From the NCBI GenBank assembly GCA_963920765.1, contig OY987242.1:37906002-37970001 (forward strand): a stretch of 64,000 nucleotides of DNA, given 5' to 3'. Made by a program: the position numbers and the translations under genes. The DNA is from Ulota crispa. Taxonomy: Eukaryota > Streptophyta > Bryopsida > Orthotrichales > Orthotrichaceae. Shown here in pieces: positions 12,701-25,100 of this stretch (positions are counted from its first letter, which is position 1; every line of letters begins with the position of its first letter). A model generated the notes under the pieces. It was not told the origin of the DNA and searched no databases. It worked only from the letters and a program-made list of their open reading frames with translations.

Positions 12701-14343
12701 GGTTTTCTATCTTTGCAACACGTAGATGATTCTATAAGTGTCAAGTCACTTCATGGCTGTGTTTCAAGAAATTTTGAGAGGCTATAGTTGGCAGCTTCTC
12801 TTGCTTGAGTGACTTGATACATAGTGGATTCAATTCTTGCTGCTTTTCAAACTTAGCTTTCCGTTCAAGCTTTGAACTTATGATTTGAGTGCTATTACGA
12901 TGCTTGTGCAATTCTTGTGTGTTTCATCAATTATTTTAGAGATTTTTTTTGCTGCTATTTGGATAAGCTAGAAGTTTTGAAGTTGCAACAACTTGTTGTG
13001 AGATTTTTGTGCTCAAATCTCGAGGGGTCACTCTCCAATTTTTAGTAAACTACGTGAGATAAAAAATAGGGTCAATTTTATTCATTGAAGATAAATTTTA
13101 TATATTTTTTAGATTTAACATAGCATTGGAAAAATATGTCTTGCTTCATTATATGTAAAATAGGGTGGTGTATAATCCTCCATTTTAGAATACTATAGAA
13201 AAAAAAGGTGGGAATTATAGGATTATCTTAAAAGAGTTTAGTAGGATGAGTGTAGAGTTTAGAGTTCATGAGCAATATGGATGAAAAATGGTTTTTTCTG
13301 TCCAAGTTTGAGGTTGTAACAATTTACGGTTTAGCAACAAGCTGTAGGATAATTGAAGAAGGGTTAGACGTGCTAGCAAAGGTTGGCATTGTTGTGAAAT
13401 CTCAAGAGTAGGGTTTGTATTGGTGAGCACATTGGATTCTTTATAGGTTGGCTTCTTTACTTGCTGTTATGTTAAGCTTATCGTTGCTCTTGCTGGCACT
13501 TAAGATTCTCATATTTGAGATTGTTTTTTTGCTGTTTACAAATTTTCTCTCCTTGGATTAACTAAGAGCCTTGAAAGTGGCAGTGAGGGTGCTGTGCAAT
13601 TGAAGTTCTCATCCTCCTTACAGAATTTTCTCACAGCGCTATACTTGCAAGCGCAGGAGTGTGAGCTTTGTGGAGTTTGCGTTCAAGGTTGGATTTGTTT
13701 TTTTTGTTGGTCTATTCAGGTTTGGATTTTTTATCTTCTTCTGCCAACGACGGTGGTGGACATTGGCATTATTGCTCCATTCTTTTTGCAGTTCTTGACA
13801 GTAAGAGCTTGGGTTCACGCTTAGACTTACCTGCTGTTCTTTGCCCGATTTTCTTCTTTTCCTCTTTTCTTCTCCATTTTAGGGTTCAATGTTGCAAAGC
13901 TTGTGGTTTGCCGTTTCTTGAATATGCATGTGGTTGAGGGTAATTTGAATTTTGAAGAATAAATTAGGATTTTTAGGAATATTGCTTTGTAAATATGGTT
14001 GAGGAATTTGCTATGAGTCAAATTCTTACACTATTTTCTTGCAAGCCAAAGTCTTCTATAAACCCATTGTATACACATAATTTTTTCTTATGATACTTTT
14101 GTGTTTGTAAAAAAAATAGGGTTTGAAAGATTAGGTCATATAACCATTTAGAAATAAGTATAGGGTACCCTAAAATACACTTAAGTAATTTTTTCGTTAA
14201 AGAAAGGGAGGAAAAAATTACCTTAAAAAATCTAAATACCCCCCATTTTATTACCTCATTATTGCAGGTGGTATCCAATTGTAAAGGGGTGTGACCCCCC
14301 CAAGGATCATATTTGTTGTTGATCAATAGTCAAGAGAGCAGCT
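9765..14343. other. AT-rich intergenic DNA without a recognisable gene
   Basis: About 4.6 kb between element J and the HSP70 pseudogene. Open frames are short, rich in homopolymer-derived residues (runs of Phe, Leu, Lys) and match nothing I recognise. Apart from the ACAACT-like repeat patch near its left end I see only A/T-rich low-complexity sequence. No RNA gene or transposon terminus was found by eye. Confidence 0.6.
9855..10400. repeat. Degenerate ACAACT/GCAACT motif cluster
   Basis: The hexamers ACAACT, GCAACT and close variants (TACAACTT, GCAATTA) recur at irregular 10-40 base spacing through this stretch, with weaker continuation to about 10.76 kb. The spacing is not constant, so this is not a simple satellite. 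It may be an old decayed minisatellite. Function unknown. Confidence 0.5.
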
Positions 14344-14900
14344 ATGGCGGGAAAGGCTCAAAAGGGTCAACAATCGAGATTGATTTGGAAACAACATATA
14401 ATTGTGTGGAAGTATTGGCATACGATTGTGTAGAGATTATTGCTAATAACCAAGATAACTGCACCACGTTGTTGTATGTGGTATTCATGGGCACAAAGCA
14501 ATTGATTGGCAATGCAACTAAAATTAAGTGGCAATGAATCCGACTAACACCATTTTAGATGCAAGGGGCTAATTAACAGATGCTTTGACAATCTAAATGT
14601 GCATAATGATATGAAGTTGTGGCCATCTAAAGTCATGGCCAAACTAGAGAACAAGTTGGTGATCCACGTCAATTTCAAATGCATGTCAAAGTAGTTCATG
14701 GCACAAGAAAATTTCATCCATGGTGCTCATTAAGAAGAAAGAGATTGCTGAGGCTTACTTTAGAAAGATTGTAAAAAATATTGTGGTCACAATTCAACAA
14801 TTCAGTGAGACAAGCAACAAAGGATATCAGTGCAATTTCAGGATTTAACGTGCAGCGTATCATCAACAAGCTTACGGCTATCAAAATTGCATATCGCTTG
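14344..14900 (+). pseudogene. HSP70 (HSC70-type) retrocopy, N-terminal part
   Basis: Begins ATGGCGGGAAAGGC, like the MAGKA start of plant cytosolic HSP70. Conserved blocks follow in order: IEIDLETTYNCV (family IGIDLGTTYSCV), VEIIANNQDNCTT, NPTNTILDA, NDMKLWPSKV, KEIAEAYF, then [20 protein letters not shown] (family GLNVxRIINEPTAAAIAYGL). The blocks lie in different frames with several stops and frameshifts; the first frame ends after the LIGNATK block near 14.53 kb. The DNA is continuous through the NTVFDAKR position, where plant HSP70 genes usually carry their single intron, so this looks like a reverse-transcribed copy. Similarity stops at 14900, around residue 180 of the ATPase domain, and resumes at 20516. 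The product is certainly non-functional. Confidence 0.88.
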
Positions 14901-15335
14901 GTGTGAGTCCTTGGTTCAACACTAAGGTCTCAAAATTTTCTTTTTTGAGATTTTAATTATTTTGAAGAGCAATTTTCATCAGAAAACCACTAAAAATGAG
15001 AATATGAGCGAAATAGCAAACAATTAGATGTACCCAATTTATCCCAGCATGTTTTACACCAAGATTTACTAATTTAGCCCAAAATAAGAGATTCTAGGAC
15101 TTTCAGGGCATGACCTATAACTGAACCCTAGATCCCTATTCTACCAAGTAGATAGTGAAAACTAACCTATTAGGCTCCAAGAGTAGTAAAAAAAGAGAAT
15201 TTGGAAAACCAACACCTGATTCTAAAAATAGACATACCCAGCTCCAAGAGTTAGTTAAGAAGAGGAATCGAGGAACCGCAAAACCAAATCCAAATCCAAA
15301 ACCCCGTATGGCCCCAATAGTTTAGCATGTTCACT

Positions 15336-15486
15336 TCTTGGCGTGATTTTTGTTGGGAAATTACATGGCAAAGCTGGCTTAACCCCTTTGACCATGCTCT
15401 ATTAGTTGTTTGTTTTTTGGCGTGATTATTTGTTGGGAAATTACACTGCAAAGCTGACTTAACCCTTTTGACCGTGCCCCATTAGT
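15336..15486. repeat. Tandem duplication, ~75-bp unit, two copies
   Basis: Two adjacent copies share the order TTGGCGTGATT, TTGTTGGGAAATTACA, GCAAAGCTG, CTTAACCC, TTTGACC, ATTAGTTG. The first copy covers about 15336-15410 and the second about 15411-15486. They differ at several positions, so the duplication is not recent. Confidence 0.75.
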
Positions 15487-16386
15487 TGATGATTAGTTTA
15501 GCTTGTTTTGTGGACCTTTGTGGGAGGATCCACAAAAATTCTTAGATCCTTCCACAGGATGGAAGACCTAGTTTCGGACGGTTAACTAATCAAATTTTTG
15601 GTTTAAATACCACGAAAATTTGGCATTCAGCGGTAAAATCCTGCCAAAATTCCAAATATAGTTTCCAAAGTTACCAGAGCGCCCCAACAAATTTCAAAAG
15701 ATTCCAATAGGGGCAAGGCCCTGAACAATAAGCAACAGCTAAAACCAAGAATTCACGTAACGACAAATTGCGAGAGATCAGCCATCTAGAGTCTAATTGA
15801 CGGAAGCAAAGAGTGCTTTCTGGCTCCCTCGACAACTTTAGAAGACCTCGGGAAGTCAATTTCATAAGTTTGGATGAGTTCTTAATTCTAGGTTTTTCAT
15901 CTGTCCACCTCTAACTCTTTTTTATAGATTCCCAATGACCTATAACTTGGAATTAGAAGTTTTTACAACCAAAATTGACTATTTTAGGGCCAAGTAATCC
16001 AATGGCACTGTTTTCTTGTCATTTGAAGTTGTTCTCCAAAAGTTAGCCTTTTATGGCCAACATTTATTATTTTTGACTATTTTCTACTAGTTAGGGTAGA
16101 ATTAGGCAACTTTGTGAAGTATCAGAGGATAAATTTGAAGAGAGGGCCTTGGAAAGGTGTAAAAAGGCCCCTCTCCTCTTCCATACCACCCCCATTTTAG
16201 TTGTAAAGAATCCTTGTTGTGTTCAAGTTTTTTGAATCATTGGAATACAAGTTCTAGTCTATTTTTGTGTCCACCTTGTTTTTTGAGCCTTCTTCCTTGT
16301 TTAAGTTTCAGAAATAGGCCTTGAAAGAAGTGGGGTCCCTTCAAGGCATTAGAAGTGCATTATTTTCTTTTGTGTTCTCTTTATTG

Positions 16387-16930
16387 ACTTTGTACTAACT
16401 CGTCTAGAGCCAGTTAGGCCTTGGCATCCTCCTTTCTCTATTCCATTTTGCCATTTTCATATTATCTCGTCTAAAGCCAACTTGGCACTGACATTCCTCT
16501 TTTTTCCTTCTTTATTTAAATCATACTAATCCTAGGGAAATCTTGGCCGTGACTGGCAATGCCATTGGCCAAGATTCCATAGTATCCATATTTGGAGTCC
16601 CTTTCATGTCCCTAAAACTAGTCCAAGACAAGGCTAAATTGCCTTGACAATCTCTAGTTTTAGTTTTCATTTCTAGCACCTTTCTTTTTTCATTTATTTT
16701 GTTGTTCCTGTTGTGTTAACATGTCTAGAGCCGATTTGACACTGGCACTTTATTTCCGTATTGTTGTTTCTAGAGTCATACTAACACTATGGGACTCTTG
16801 GTTGTGACCTGGCGATCCCACTGGCCAAGATTCCATAGAATCCATTTAGAGTATTTTCTTTACTTTACTAAAATTGTTCCGTGATAGGGCTAAGTTGCCC
16901 TAACCATTTCCAGCAATTAGTTTTCATGAT
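16387..16930. repeat. Degenerate tandem repeat with palindromic core
   Basis: The phrase CGTCTAGAGCCA or a close variant recurs near 16.39, 16.47 and 16.72 kb. A longer block starting CATACTAA and including GGCCAAGATTCCATAG occurs near 16.53-16.68 kb and again near 16.77-16.93 kb. The first long block holds a nested inverted repeat in which CTTGGCC pairs with GGCCAAG and TGGCA pairs with TGCCA; the pairing is partly lost in the second block. No coding potential is evident. Confidence 0.65.
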
Positions 16931-17110
16931 TCTTTATCACATCAGTAGGACATGATTAATTATTCTGGCCATTTAGAATTGGCATCTTTATTTGTTATGT
17001 TATGTTTTGCTACTTGAGAAGGAGATTAGTGTCTTAATTGCTCTTATTCCTAGCCTTTTAGAAATGTACAATGGGCATACATTTGAGGAAGTGATCCATT
17101 TTAGAACCTA

Positions 17111-17284
17111 CACTAGAAGAAAACGGTGTTTTCTATAACGCGTTTTTTTGAATGTCCACTTATTTTTATGTTATAATTGATGTTGAAATTAACATTTTAA
17201 TGTTATGTTTGATGTCATTGTTAACATGAAAACAAGCGGACATCCAAAAAAATCTGTTATAAAAAACACAAGTTTCTTCTAGTG
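17111..17284. mobile_element. CACTA-type MITE, 174 bp
   Basis: The element begins CACTAGAAGAAA and ends with its exact reverse complement TTTCTTCTAGTG. The inverted similarity continues with a few mismatches for about 60 bases on each side, so most of the element can fold back on itself. The flanks carry a perfect 3-bp duplication, CTA at 17108-17110 and CTA at 17285-17287, which is the target-site length used by the CACTA (En/Spm) superfamily. There is no room for a transposase, so it is a non-autonomous miniature element mobilised in trans. Confidence 0.9.
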
Positions 17285-20200
17285 CTATGACCTTTCCAAT
17301 TTAAAATTTCATAACTAGTTTCACATTGCTCTAAAAAATACAAAATAACTTGAGATAGATATCAATTTCTCTTGTCCTTCAAGGAAAACTTACTAAAAAA
17401 TATTCAAGAAGTTCCACCTCCCCAAAATCTAGTTTTAGCTATTAGATGGTTGGTTTGTGAACCTCTTACTTTAAATCCCTGCCCAGGAAGGAATTGAAGG
17501 CCAGCAGTTGCAGGATACCGGGATTGAAGTCCAACAAAGAACTAGCACCAATACTCCACCGAGGCTGGACCATGGCAACAAAGAGAGACCACGGCCTTTA
17601 GCGTCAAAAAACTTGAAGCAAGAGCAGCGACGGGCTAAGCTGGAGGTCAGGGTCAAGAACTCAAAGGCCGGAGTGACGGGGCATCCAGGGCAGCAGGAGC
17701 GGTCACTAGCTCTGAAAAGTGCAAGCATCCTCAACCTGTCCAAATCTCAAAATTGAGTTTTGGCTGGCTGGAAACTTCAGATTCTTGGTCTGCAAAACAC
17801 AAGTTGATTAGGGGGAGATAAGCAGGGCTGGGTCCATAATGGAGAAACAAAATACATGTTGAGACCAAAAACTCAATTCCTCCTAGTTTTTAAGGTATTC
17901 TCATTTCTGTCCTAAAATCTTAGAACACTCAAGGTAAGACTAACCAAAGCAAGATAAAAAGGAGATGAGAACTTAATTTCCCTCAACTAATTAATGTTTC
18001 TCTCAAAATCATTCTGCCATTCAAGCTCAAGCAAATCAAAGGCAAGAGAGAAGGAAGAGAAGAGAGCTAAGTTTAGAGAGCACACACACAACATTGCCAC
18101 ACAAATGAATGAGAGAAGAGAAGGTGAAGATGTAGGAAGAGAGGAGAAGGCAATAATGCACTTATACAAAATAAGATTGTTGACTTTCCATTTTTGTTTT
18201 GCCCTCATAAACACCCCTTACATGATGTCATACTTTATTAACTAGGGGAGCTAGAGGGTAGGGGTGTTTTTGTCTTCTTGCCATTGAAAAAGACAAGGTT
18301 GTCATGCTTTATTGACTATTGACTTTTATAAATTAATCACAATACAACAAAAACTTATCCTAACAATTGAAGGATTTAATAAAAAATGTTACAAAAGAGG
18401 AGACAAGACAAGAGAGGATCTAGGAGGAGAGAGTGAAAAAGTTAGAGTAAGGCACAAGGGACCTATTGGACGATCTGACCTACGCTACCGGCGATGGAGG
18501 TAGCGCTTGACTCCAACAAGGGCTACGCACCCTCTACAAACGAGGTATAGTGAACCAACCTTCTCCTTTTTATCTATTTTTTTCCCACTTTGACAAATTA
18601 AACTCTACTTACAAAATATCCACTTGAGTACTTTTTACTTCTCCCTTCTATCTAGTTTTGTTTTTAAACTAAACAACTAAAAACCAAAATCATATAAAGA
18701 AATTCATTGCTTGGAATGCATTTTAGATTGGATTTACTACAATGCATTTTTTCACTTTCTTTCTTTTTACTCCTACAACCCGGTTGTGTGTTGCACTTAC
18801 CCAAGGGAGGGTTTTGGAGCACTCACACTCAGAGTCGTCTTGTTGGACAGGTTTTGAGGTTTGGTTGTCGTGTTGTCTGTCTGACATCTAATGTCGTGCA
18901 TGACAAGTGTCAAGTATGAGTGACAATCTTGTCTAATAAGGCTCTATTTAACAACTAAAATTGCTTAAAAATCTACTTTAAATATGACCCAAAATGTAGA
19001 ATCTAATAAGTGTATATTGAATTGAGATATTTTGATAAAATGAAACATTAATATGTCAAGATTGGAATTAGAAAGTGATTTATTTAAAAGTCAACCTTAA
19101 AATTGACTCTACTCGGACGGTGGGTCTTTTGTCCGTCTGTGACATCAAGTTTGTCAAATTGTCGCCAAGTTGAGGAAGACAACCATGCTCACACTTGGAC
19201 AAAAATACAACATTCAAAGGCAAAAAGATATTAGAAACATTTTGGGGTCCAGGAGAGGCCCTCAAGACATTGCTATGATCAATGGTGCGGTACAATGCCC
19301 GTGATCACTTGGCAGTTTAGCCGGTTGTTATCAATGGTGTCACGCTTGCTGCTAGCAAGAACATGGAGGGAAACATGGAGGGGTGTGGCCAATGGTTTGC
19401 TTGTGAAGCTAATGTACGTGGAAGCACAGTCACTGTTCCTTTAAGTGCTTGGAATTTAAAAAGTCTGAAGTTGAGGACACCATGTATTGTGACACTTGAG
19501 GGGATGTACTATAAGCTATTGGCAAATGAATATATTAAATTATCATTTACATATTTTATGTAGCGATGGCACTTGAGGGGGGAGGCTTGTCAGCAAGAAT
19601 AGCGACATAATGTGTGGAAATAAAAAAATGACAAAACAATTTCAAAGTACAATCAGCTGGAAGCTCACAAAATCCAATCTTTTGCACCAAAGTCTGGATG
19701 TCCAAGAGGTTGTTGCATTGCTTCAGCAGCATTTAGCTTCCCATTGTAGCACTTGTTATATATTGTTGCAATGCCAATAGGTCAGCAACCACAAGTAAAG
19801 GTGTAGTCGATTGTTATTTTCAACAATCAAGATGCTGGCAATCAATGGATTCCATTGTGCCTAGAGGTTAAGAGTTTAGTGACGTTGAAGCCCGCGTCAA
19901 TTGGTCCATGGGCAAGAGATTCTCAAAGGTATGGCAACAAAAGCAATATTGCGTGATGCTTGATTACCCAATGATTTCCTGCCTAATCAATGGTGCACAC
20001 TTTCCTAGCAATTGAATTTGTGGAATATAAGAATTGCATGAATTTTTGTGACATCCCACCGCGCCATGCTGAAGCATTCGTTAGACGACGTTGCTACTGC
20101 ATACACCTCAATAGCTGGCAGGCACTAGTCAAAGCAATATGAATGGCAGGCGCTCACTTACCAATTCTATCCTACTTATCATGCTGATTTGACTTTCTCG

Positions 20201-20515
20201 CCTAGTTTGTACAATTTGAAGAAACATACAAAATTCCAAGCATGCGGCCAAATAGTCTCTGATGTTTATCATGTTGAAGGCACCCATGACCTTGGCCTTT
20301 GGCATTTATTGCCATAGTGGCATTCTAGCTCAAGTGGAAAATCTCCAACCAAGGTGCTAACACTGATGGCAAGAGACAGCCCCACTTGAAAATGTCCTCT
20401 ATGGACAACATGCCCAAGGAAAAAGTCAAACAATGGCCTCTGCTCGCAAGCCCCTTGTAGGTCCTCTCCCAAACCTCAAGTACCTTCTAATGACGGGTTA
20501 ATTTTTTTGTCTCAG

Positions 20516-21824
20516 TGGTGGAATGTTTGATGTATCAATCTTGACCATTAAAGACAAGATCTTTGAAGTGAAAGCCACTGCTAGAGATACACACCTTGGT
20601 GGTGAGGATTTTGATAATTGCATTGTGAACTATTTTGTTCAAGAATTTAAAAGGAAGTATAAGAAGGATATTTTGGGTAATGCTAAGGCGCTTTGTTATC
20701 TACATATTGCATTTGAAAGAGTAAAGAGAACACTATCCGCAATTGCACAGACAACCGTCAAGATAGACTCTCTATATGAAGGTGTGGATTTCTACTCCAT
20801 CACGAGAGCGATGATTGAGTTAAACATGGATTTGTTCCAAAAGAGCATGGAACATGTTGAAAAGTGTTTGTGTGATGCAAAAATGGACAAAGGACAAGTG
20901 GACAAGATTGTGCTTGTTGGCGGTTCCACTAGAATTCCAAATGCAAAGTCTTTTTCAAGATTTTTTCAATGAAAAGGAATTGTGAAAAAACATCAACCTT
21001 GACAAGGCAATTGCGTATTGGGTTGCAATGCAAGCTGCTATCCTTAGTGACAAGGGAAATCAAAAGGTGCAAGACTTGTTGTGCTGGATGTTACTCCTCT
21101 TATAGTCTTGGTCTTGAAACGGCTGGTGGTGTAATAACAACTCTCATTCCAAAAAAAACTACAACTCCTATAAAGGAGCAAGTGTTTTTGACGTATGCCG
21201 ATAGTTAGTCATGTTTCCTTATTCAAATCTACAAATGGGAGAAGGTAGGAACAAAGGACTATAATTTGTTGAGGAAATTTGAGCTCTCTAGCATTCCACT
21301 AGCTTGGAGGTGTACCATAGGTTAACATTTGTTTTGATATCAATGCAAATGGAATATAGAGGACAAGACTACTAGCATGAAAAACAAGATTACCATTACA
21401 AACGACAAGGGTAGGCTAAGCATGGAGGGTATTGAGACGCTTGTACAAGATGCCGAGAGACAAAAGAGCGAGGATGAAGAGATCAAGAGAAAGGTGGAAG
21501 CCAAGAACAAACTTGAAAATTATGCTTACAACGTGAGGAACATCATCAAAGACAAGAAGATTGTGGGCTAGCTAAGCAACAACAAGCAAAAGTAGGAGAA
21601 GGCTATAAATGATCCCATCAATTGATTAGACAATAACCAACTCGCGAAGGTTGACGAGTTCAATAACCAAAAAGATTTGGAGGGCAATTGCAACCCAATC
21701 ATCTCGCACACATACGAAGGAGGTGCCAGAGACAATGCAGGCTCAACATCGGTAATTGGCAATTATGGCAAAACACGCACCAATACAAGTGGAGAGGGAC
21801 CCAAAATCAAAGAGGAGAATTAAA
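20516..21824 (+). pseudogene. HSP70 (HSC70-type) retrocopy, C-terminal part
   Basis: Resumes the HSP70 sequence in the second half of the ATPase domain. A readable stretch (20523-20972) contains [11 protein letters not shown] and [12 protein letters not shown], phosphate-binding signatures of the Hsp70/actin fold. After frameshifts come [16 protein letters not shown] and [11 protein letters not shown] of the peptide-binding domain (near 21.1-21.2 kb). Next is [19 protein letters not shown] followed by the helical lid [16 protein letters not shown] (21377-21571). The terminal GEGPKIKEEN with stop near 21.82 kb corresponds to the GPKIEEVD-COOH end of cytosolic HSP70, with the EEVD motif altered. 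Several frameshifts and stops make it inactive. It is convergent with ZW10, whose stop codon is about 370 bases to the right. Confidence 0.9.
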
Positions 21825-22191
21825 CATTTAACGTACTCAATGATTGAAATACATATAATTGTCATGTCTTGTAGTTCTCAGTGGCAATTTGTGTAGGGAT
21901 CCGTACATACTATATTTGACGTAGATTTGAGTCCTCTCCTAAGGAATAGTGTCAAAAGGAAAAACGTGAGCTTCTTTACTCATTTTCATGTCATCTTTCA
22001 TGTGTCACATTAGATGCCCAATTGGAAATAAACATTCTTCTTGTATCAAATGTGTGATGCTTTAGTAGACCCATGCACTCTCCCACTTCATTGCTGTCCT
22101 ATGGTGTGGTAAGCCTCTCAAAAAAGATTTTGGAGTCTGGGTTCAAAATCCCAACTTGGAACAATGCCTGTACTTGTCAATGCTCAATGTC
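21825..22191. other. Convergent gap between HSP70 retrocopy and ZW10
   Basis: This gap must contain the 3' untranslated region of ZW10 (minus strand). I see no clear polyadenylation signal that I would stake a position on, and no other feature. Confidence 0.5.
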
Positions 22192-25100
22192 TTACTTTGA
22201 GGGATTGTCAACAATCACTTGGAGACACTCTACTCTCAAAGGCGTATCTGAAAATATTGCCTTTACCAAATGTTGTACCTGAACATAACAAGGCACAACG
22301 TCATGTGATTGCCTACATTAAAGCTAATTTGTTAAAACCCCCCTCATCAGCATTTTGCCAACAATGTCCTAAAAAAAGAGGCCACCAATCACATTCAAAA
22401 GTAGTGAAGTTTTGAATAAATATACAACTCTACTTCCAATAGAGATCCTCAACTTGTCCCTTGAAGTATTCTAACAATGTTCACTGCACCAATAGTGACT
22501 AAATTCATATAGAAATTACAAAAATATTACTGCGGATTATGTGTTCTTAAGCATTGTACCTCCTGTGCCGAGAAACCACATGAGAGTAAATCACCATTTT
22601 CCCATGACTGCGTGATGGGCCTCAAGGACATGTCCAATAGGTCTGCAAATGTCCATATGACTCTTTTAGTGAAAGGTGGTTGTACAAAAGGTCAACCTTC
22701 CTCTCAATACTCATAAAAGATTGAGAGGGTTGGTGAGAGGTACAGGCAAACAATCCAAAAGAAATACTAGCATGTTAGCACCCATTCACAAGTAATCGAA
22801 GATAAAAAGAAGACAATAATATAAATTAGCTTGTGAACAATTATTTTGTAATGGACCAAATAGATCCGGGTCTCTGAACCCTAATTGTAAGCAATTAACC
22901 CAATCGATACAGCAACAATAAGTCGACCAAATAAATTCAACTAAGGACCAGTTTAAGTTTCTCCAGACAACTCTTGAGGACAAGTAAAATGACCAAGCTA
23001 AGACATAGCTATCCGGGACAAGATAGAAAGACATTAATTAAGAAAAAGGCTAAGTTAGGATAAGTAATCATCTGTTTTGACCATTTGGTGAGGACTTGTA
23101 ATATTTGGAGGACTCCACAAAATGGTCAATCAAAATGGTCAAACGAACAAAGCCAATCAAAAATCCTGTACAATGTAAGCATGGCATATACTATCTTTCA
23201 CCCTTCCGGACAACTACCCGGATTTTGATCAATCACATTGCAAGATTTCGTTCAATATGGTGAAACGTCCGGAAATAAAAACACATCATAACTGACAAAA
23301 TCATTAATGCAAATAGCAGTATGAGGAATTCTGGAGGCTGAGACTTGCCTGTCAACCGCAGGAGTTTACGCCAAAACGATACATTTGCAGGATCACAAAC
23401 AGTGTCATTTATCTGCTCGGCTGCCGGACCAAATAATGTTTTCATACTGGAAATCGCAGCAATCATCAGTTTGCGTAGCTGCAAACAAAAGTGCGTTCGT
23501 GAAAAAAATCTGTCAAGTACATCCTAGTATGACATTCCATAGATCCGTAATAGAAGGAAGCTTCCAAAAACGTTTAACCCTACAGGACAAGAGTTCCTAA
23601 ATTGGGTCTCATGAATACTCAGCAGTATTGAGTAGGTCATATCAGTAATTTTTTTGTCCGATTTTTTTTACTCTGGATCGATACAAGCAATGTTCTTTGC
23701 TGACTCTGATGATAGAAAATTTGGCCCCATCTGAAACAAAAAAAATCAAAATATAATAAATCAAATTAGCCACTTCAAGACCCTGAATCCTTGGGGTCGA
23801 CCTTAAGAGCTTCATCTATCCTTGTGAAAGGATCAAATTCATCAACTAGAAGCAATTTTTGACGCTTCCGGCTTCAAACTAAGCCCTGCTCCCTATATCA
23901 CTCAAAGATTTATATTGTTGACCCGATTGTTCTCAAATATACCACTCTAAGCTCCAGCAATAAACAAGAAACAGAATAATCCGATAGAGCATTACCTTCT
24001 CCCCTTCTTCGACGGAAATATCGTCAAAAGCAAGTACTTCATTAATGAGACGAGTGACCACTGCATTAACGAGCTTGCCGAATGCTACTTCATACACACT
24101 TGCAGCAAGAACGGGTTGCCACGCCGTCCGAACAGTCTCCAAAACAACAATTGCCTGAAAGACAATCGAAAATTCTAGGATTACTGCTCTCTCAGCTTGA
24201 GAACGCAGAAACGGATTTTCTCTTCTTAACTAGGCTTGCTAACGAGAATTACAACTTCATTGTTCATCTAGAGAAAGCCGTCCTAGAGGCCATACAGCAT
24301 ATTAATATGCAGTAAATCTGCACAGACAACCCCATCATGGAGCAGAATTTGAGTAATGGTTACAGACCTGGCCGATCGTATTGCTGCATGTATCATAATT
24401 TTTTCTCTGTTCGAGATACTGGAAGCCATTTGCCTTATCTAGAACCTGCATGAACTTACAAGAGTCAAGCGGCACATTACCGATGAAGTATTACAGTAAG
24501 AATTGATCAGATTTAGGATAAGTTAAGGACAAGGATAAGTTGAGGACAATGACGAGAAGTATTTTGGCATCAAAAGTCTAACCTCCATGAGGTCCACAGC
24601 AATTAAGTGCGTTTGCTTCTCAAGAATTTCGTGACCCAACTTTTGAAACAGAGGAGCTAAATCCATAAATGCCATAATTCTCTGGACGTTTGAAGGAAGA
24701 GCTGGGTAATACTGTACCACAACAACATTGTGTCAACCCACCTTGAACACAATTTGTCGTGTAAACACCCTATTTGCGCACATTCTGGTACACGAAAGAG
24801 GACAATTTTAAAGCTACTACATTTACCCCTTAAATATTTCAAGTGGCACGCTGAACTCCAGAACTAATACTGCAACAAGTCAAATGTTAAGAAATCGTCG
24901 GTGTCCAGATACCAAAACTAAGGCCTAAATATCAGCATCCGTATCAGACTGTTGAAGGATAAGAGCTCAGACCTGGAAGTGAAGATAGAGTACGCGTTGT
25001 GCAACGTGAAAACAATCATTGTGGCACAATATAGCAACTTTATGTATACTATTCAACTGTTCTATCACCTGTGCACAAAAAAAATACAGTATAAGGAGAT

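Larger units (their letters stand above)
14901..20515. other. 5.6 kb of unrelated DNA splitting the HSP70 retrocopy
   Basis: This block lies between codons that are close neighbours in HSP70; about 18 codons of the family sequence are also missing at the junction. It contains two local tandem duplications (15.34-15.49 and 16.39-16.93 kb), a CACTA MITE (17.11-17.28 kb) and otherwise unremarkable sequence. A more GC-rich stretch near 17.48-17.76 kb has open frames on both strands but no recognised domain. I could not find terminal repeats or a target duplication at the two edges, so whether it is one insertion or several events is unresolved. Confidence 0.6.

Noticed and set aside
13594-13937. 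Overlapping open frames of 76-89 codons, hydrophobic
   Set aside because: They lie in T-rich sequence, have no recognised motif, and the two overlapping frames contradict each other.
17508-17756. 82-codon open frame (plus) in a more GC-rich stretch, with a 90-codon frame opposite
   Set aside because: No recognised domain, no clear splice or promoter context, and both strands are open, which is typical of GC-richer non-coding DNA. It could be a fragment of an old element, but I cannot support a call.
14901-20515. The split of HSP70 as a genuine 5.6-kb intron
   Set aside because: The edge bases look like splice sites, but joining them shifts the frame and leaves about 18 family residues missing, and the N-terminal half lacks the normal plant HSP70 intron. 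A retrocopy with inserted DNA fits better.
22061-22100. Minus-strand KWES-like peptide, considered as the last ZW10 exon
   Set aside because: It runs into a stop at once. The correct terminal exons were found at 22560-22642 (SWENGDL) and 22192-22278 (VKAIFSDTPLRVECL), with matching phase.
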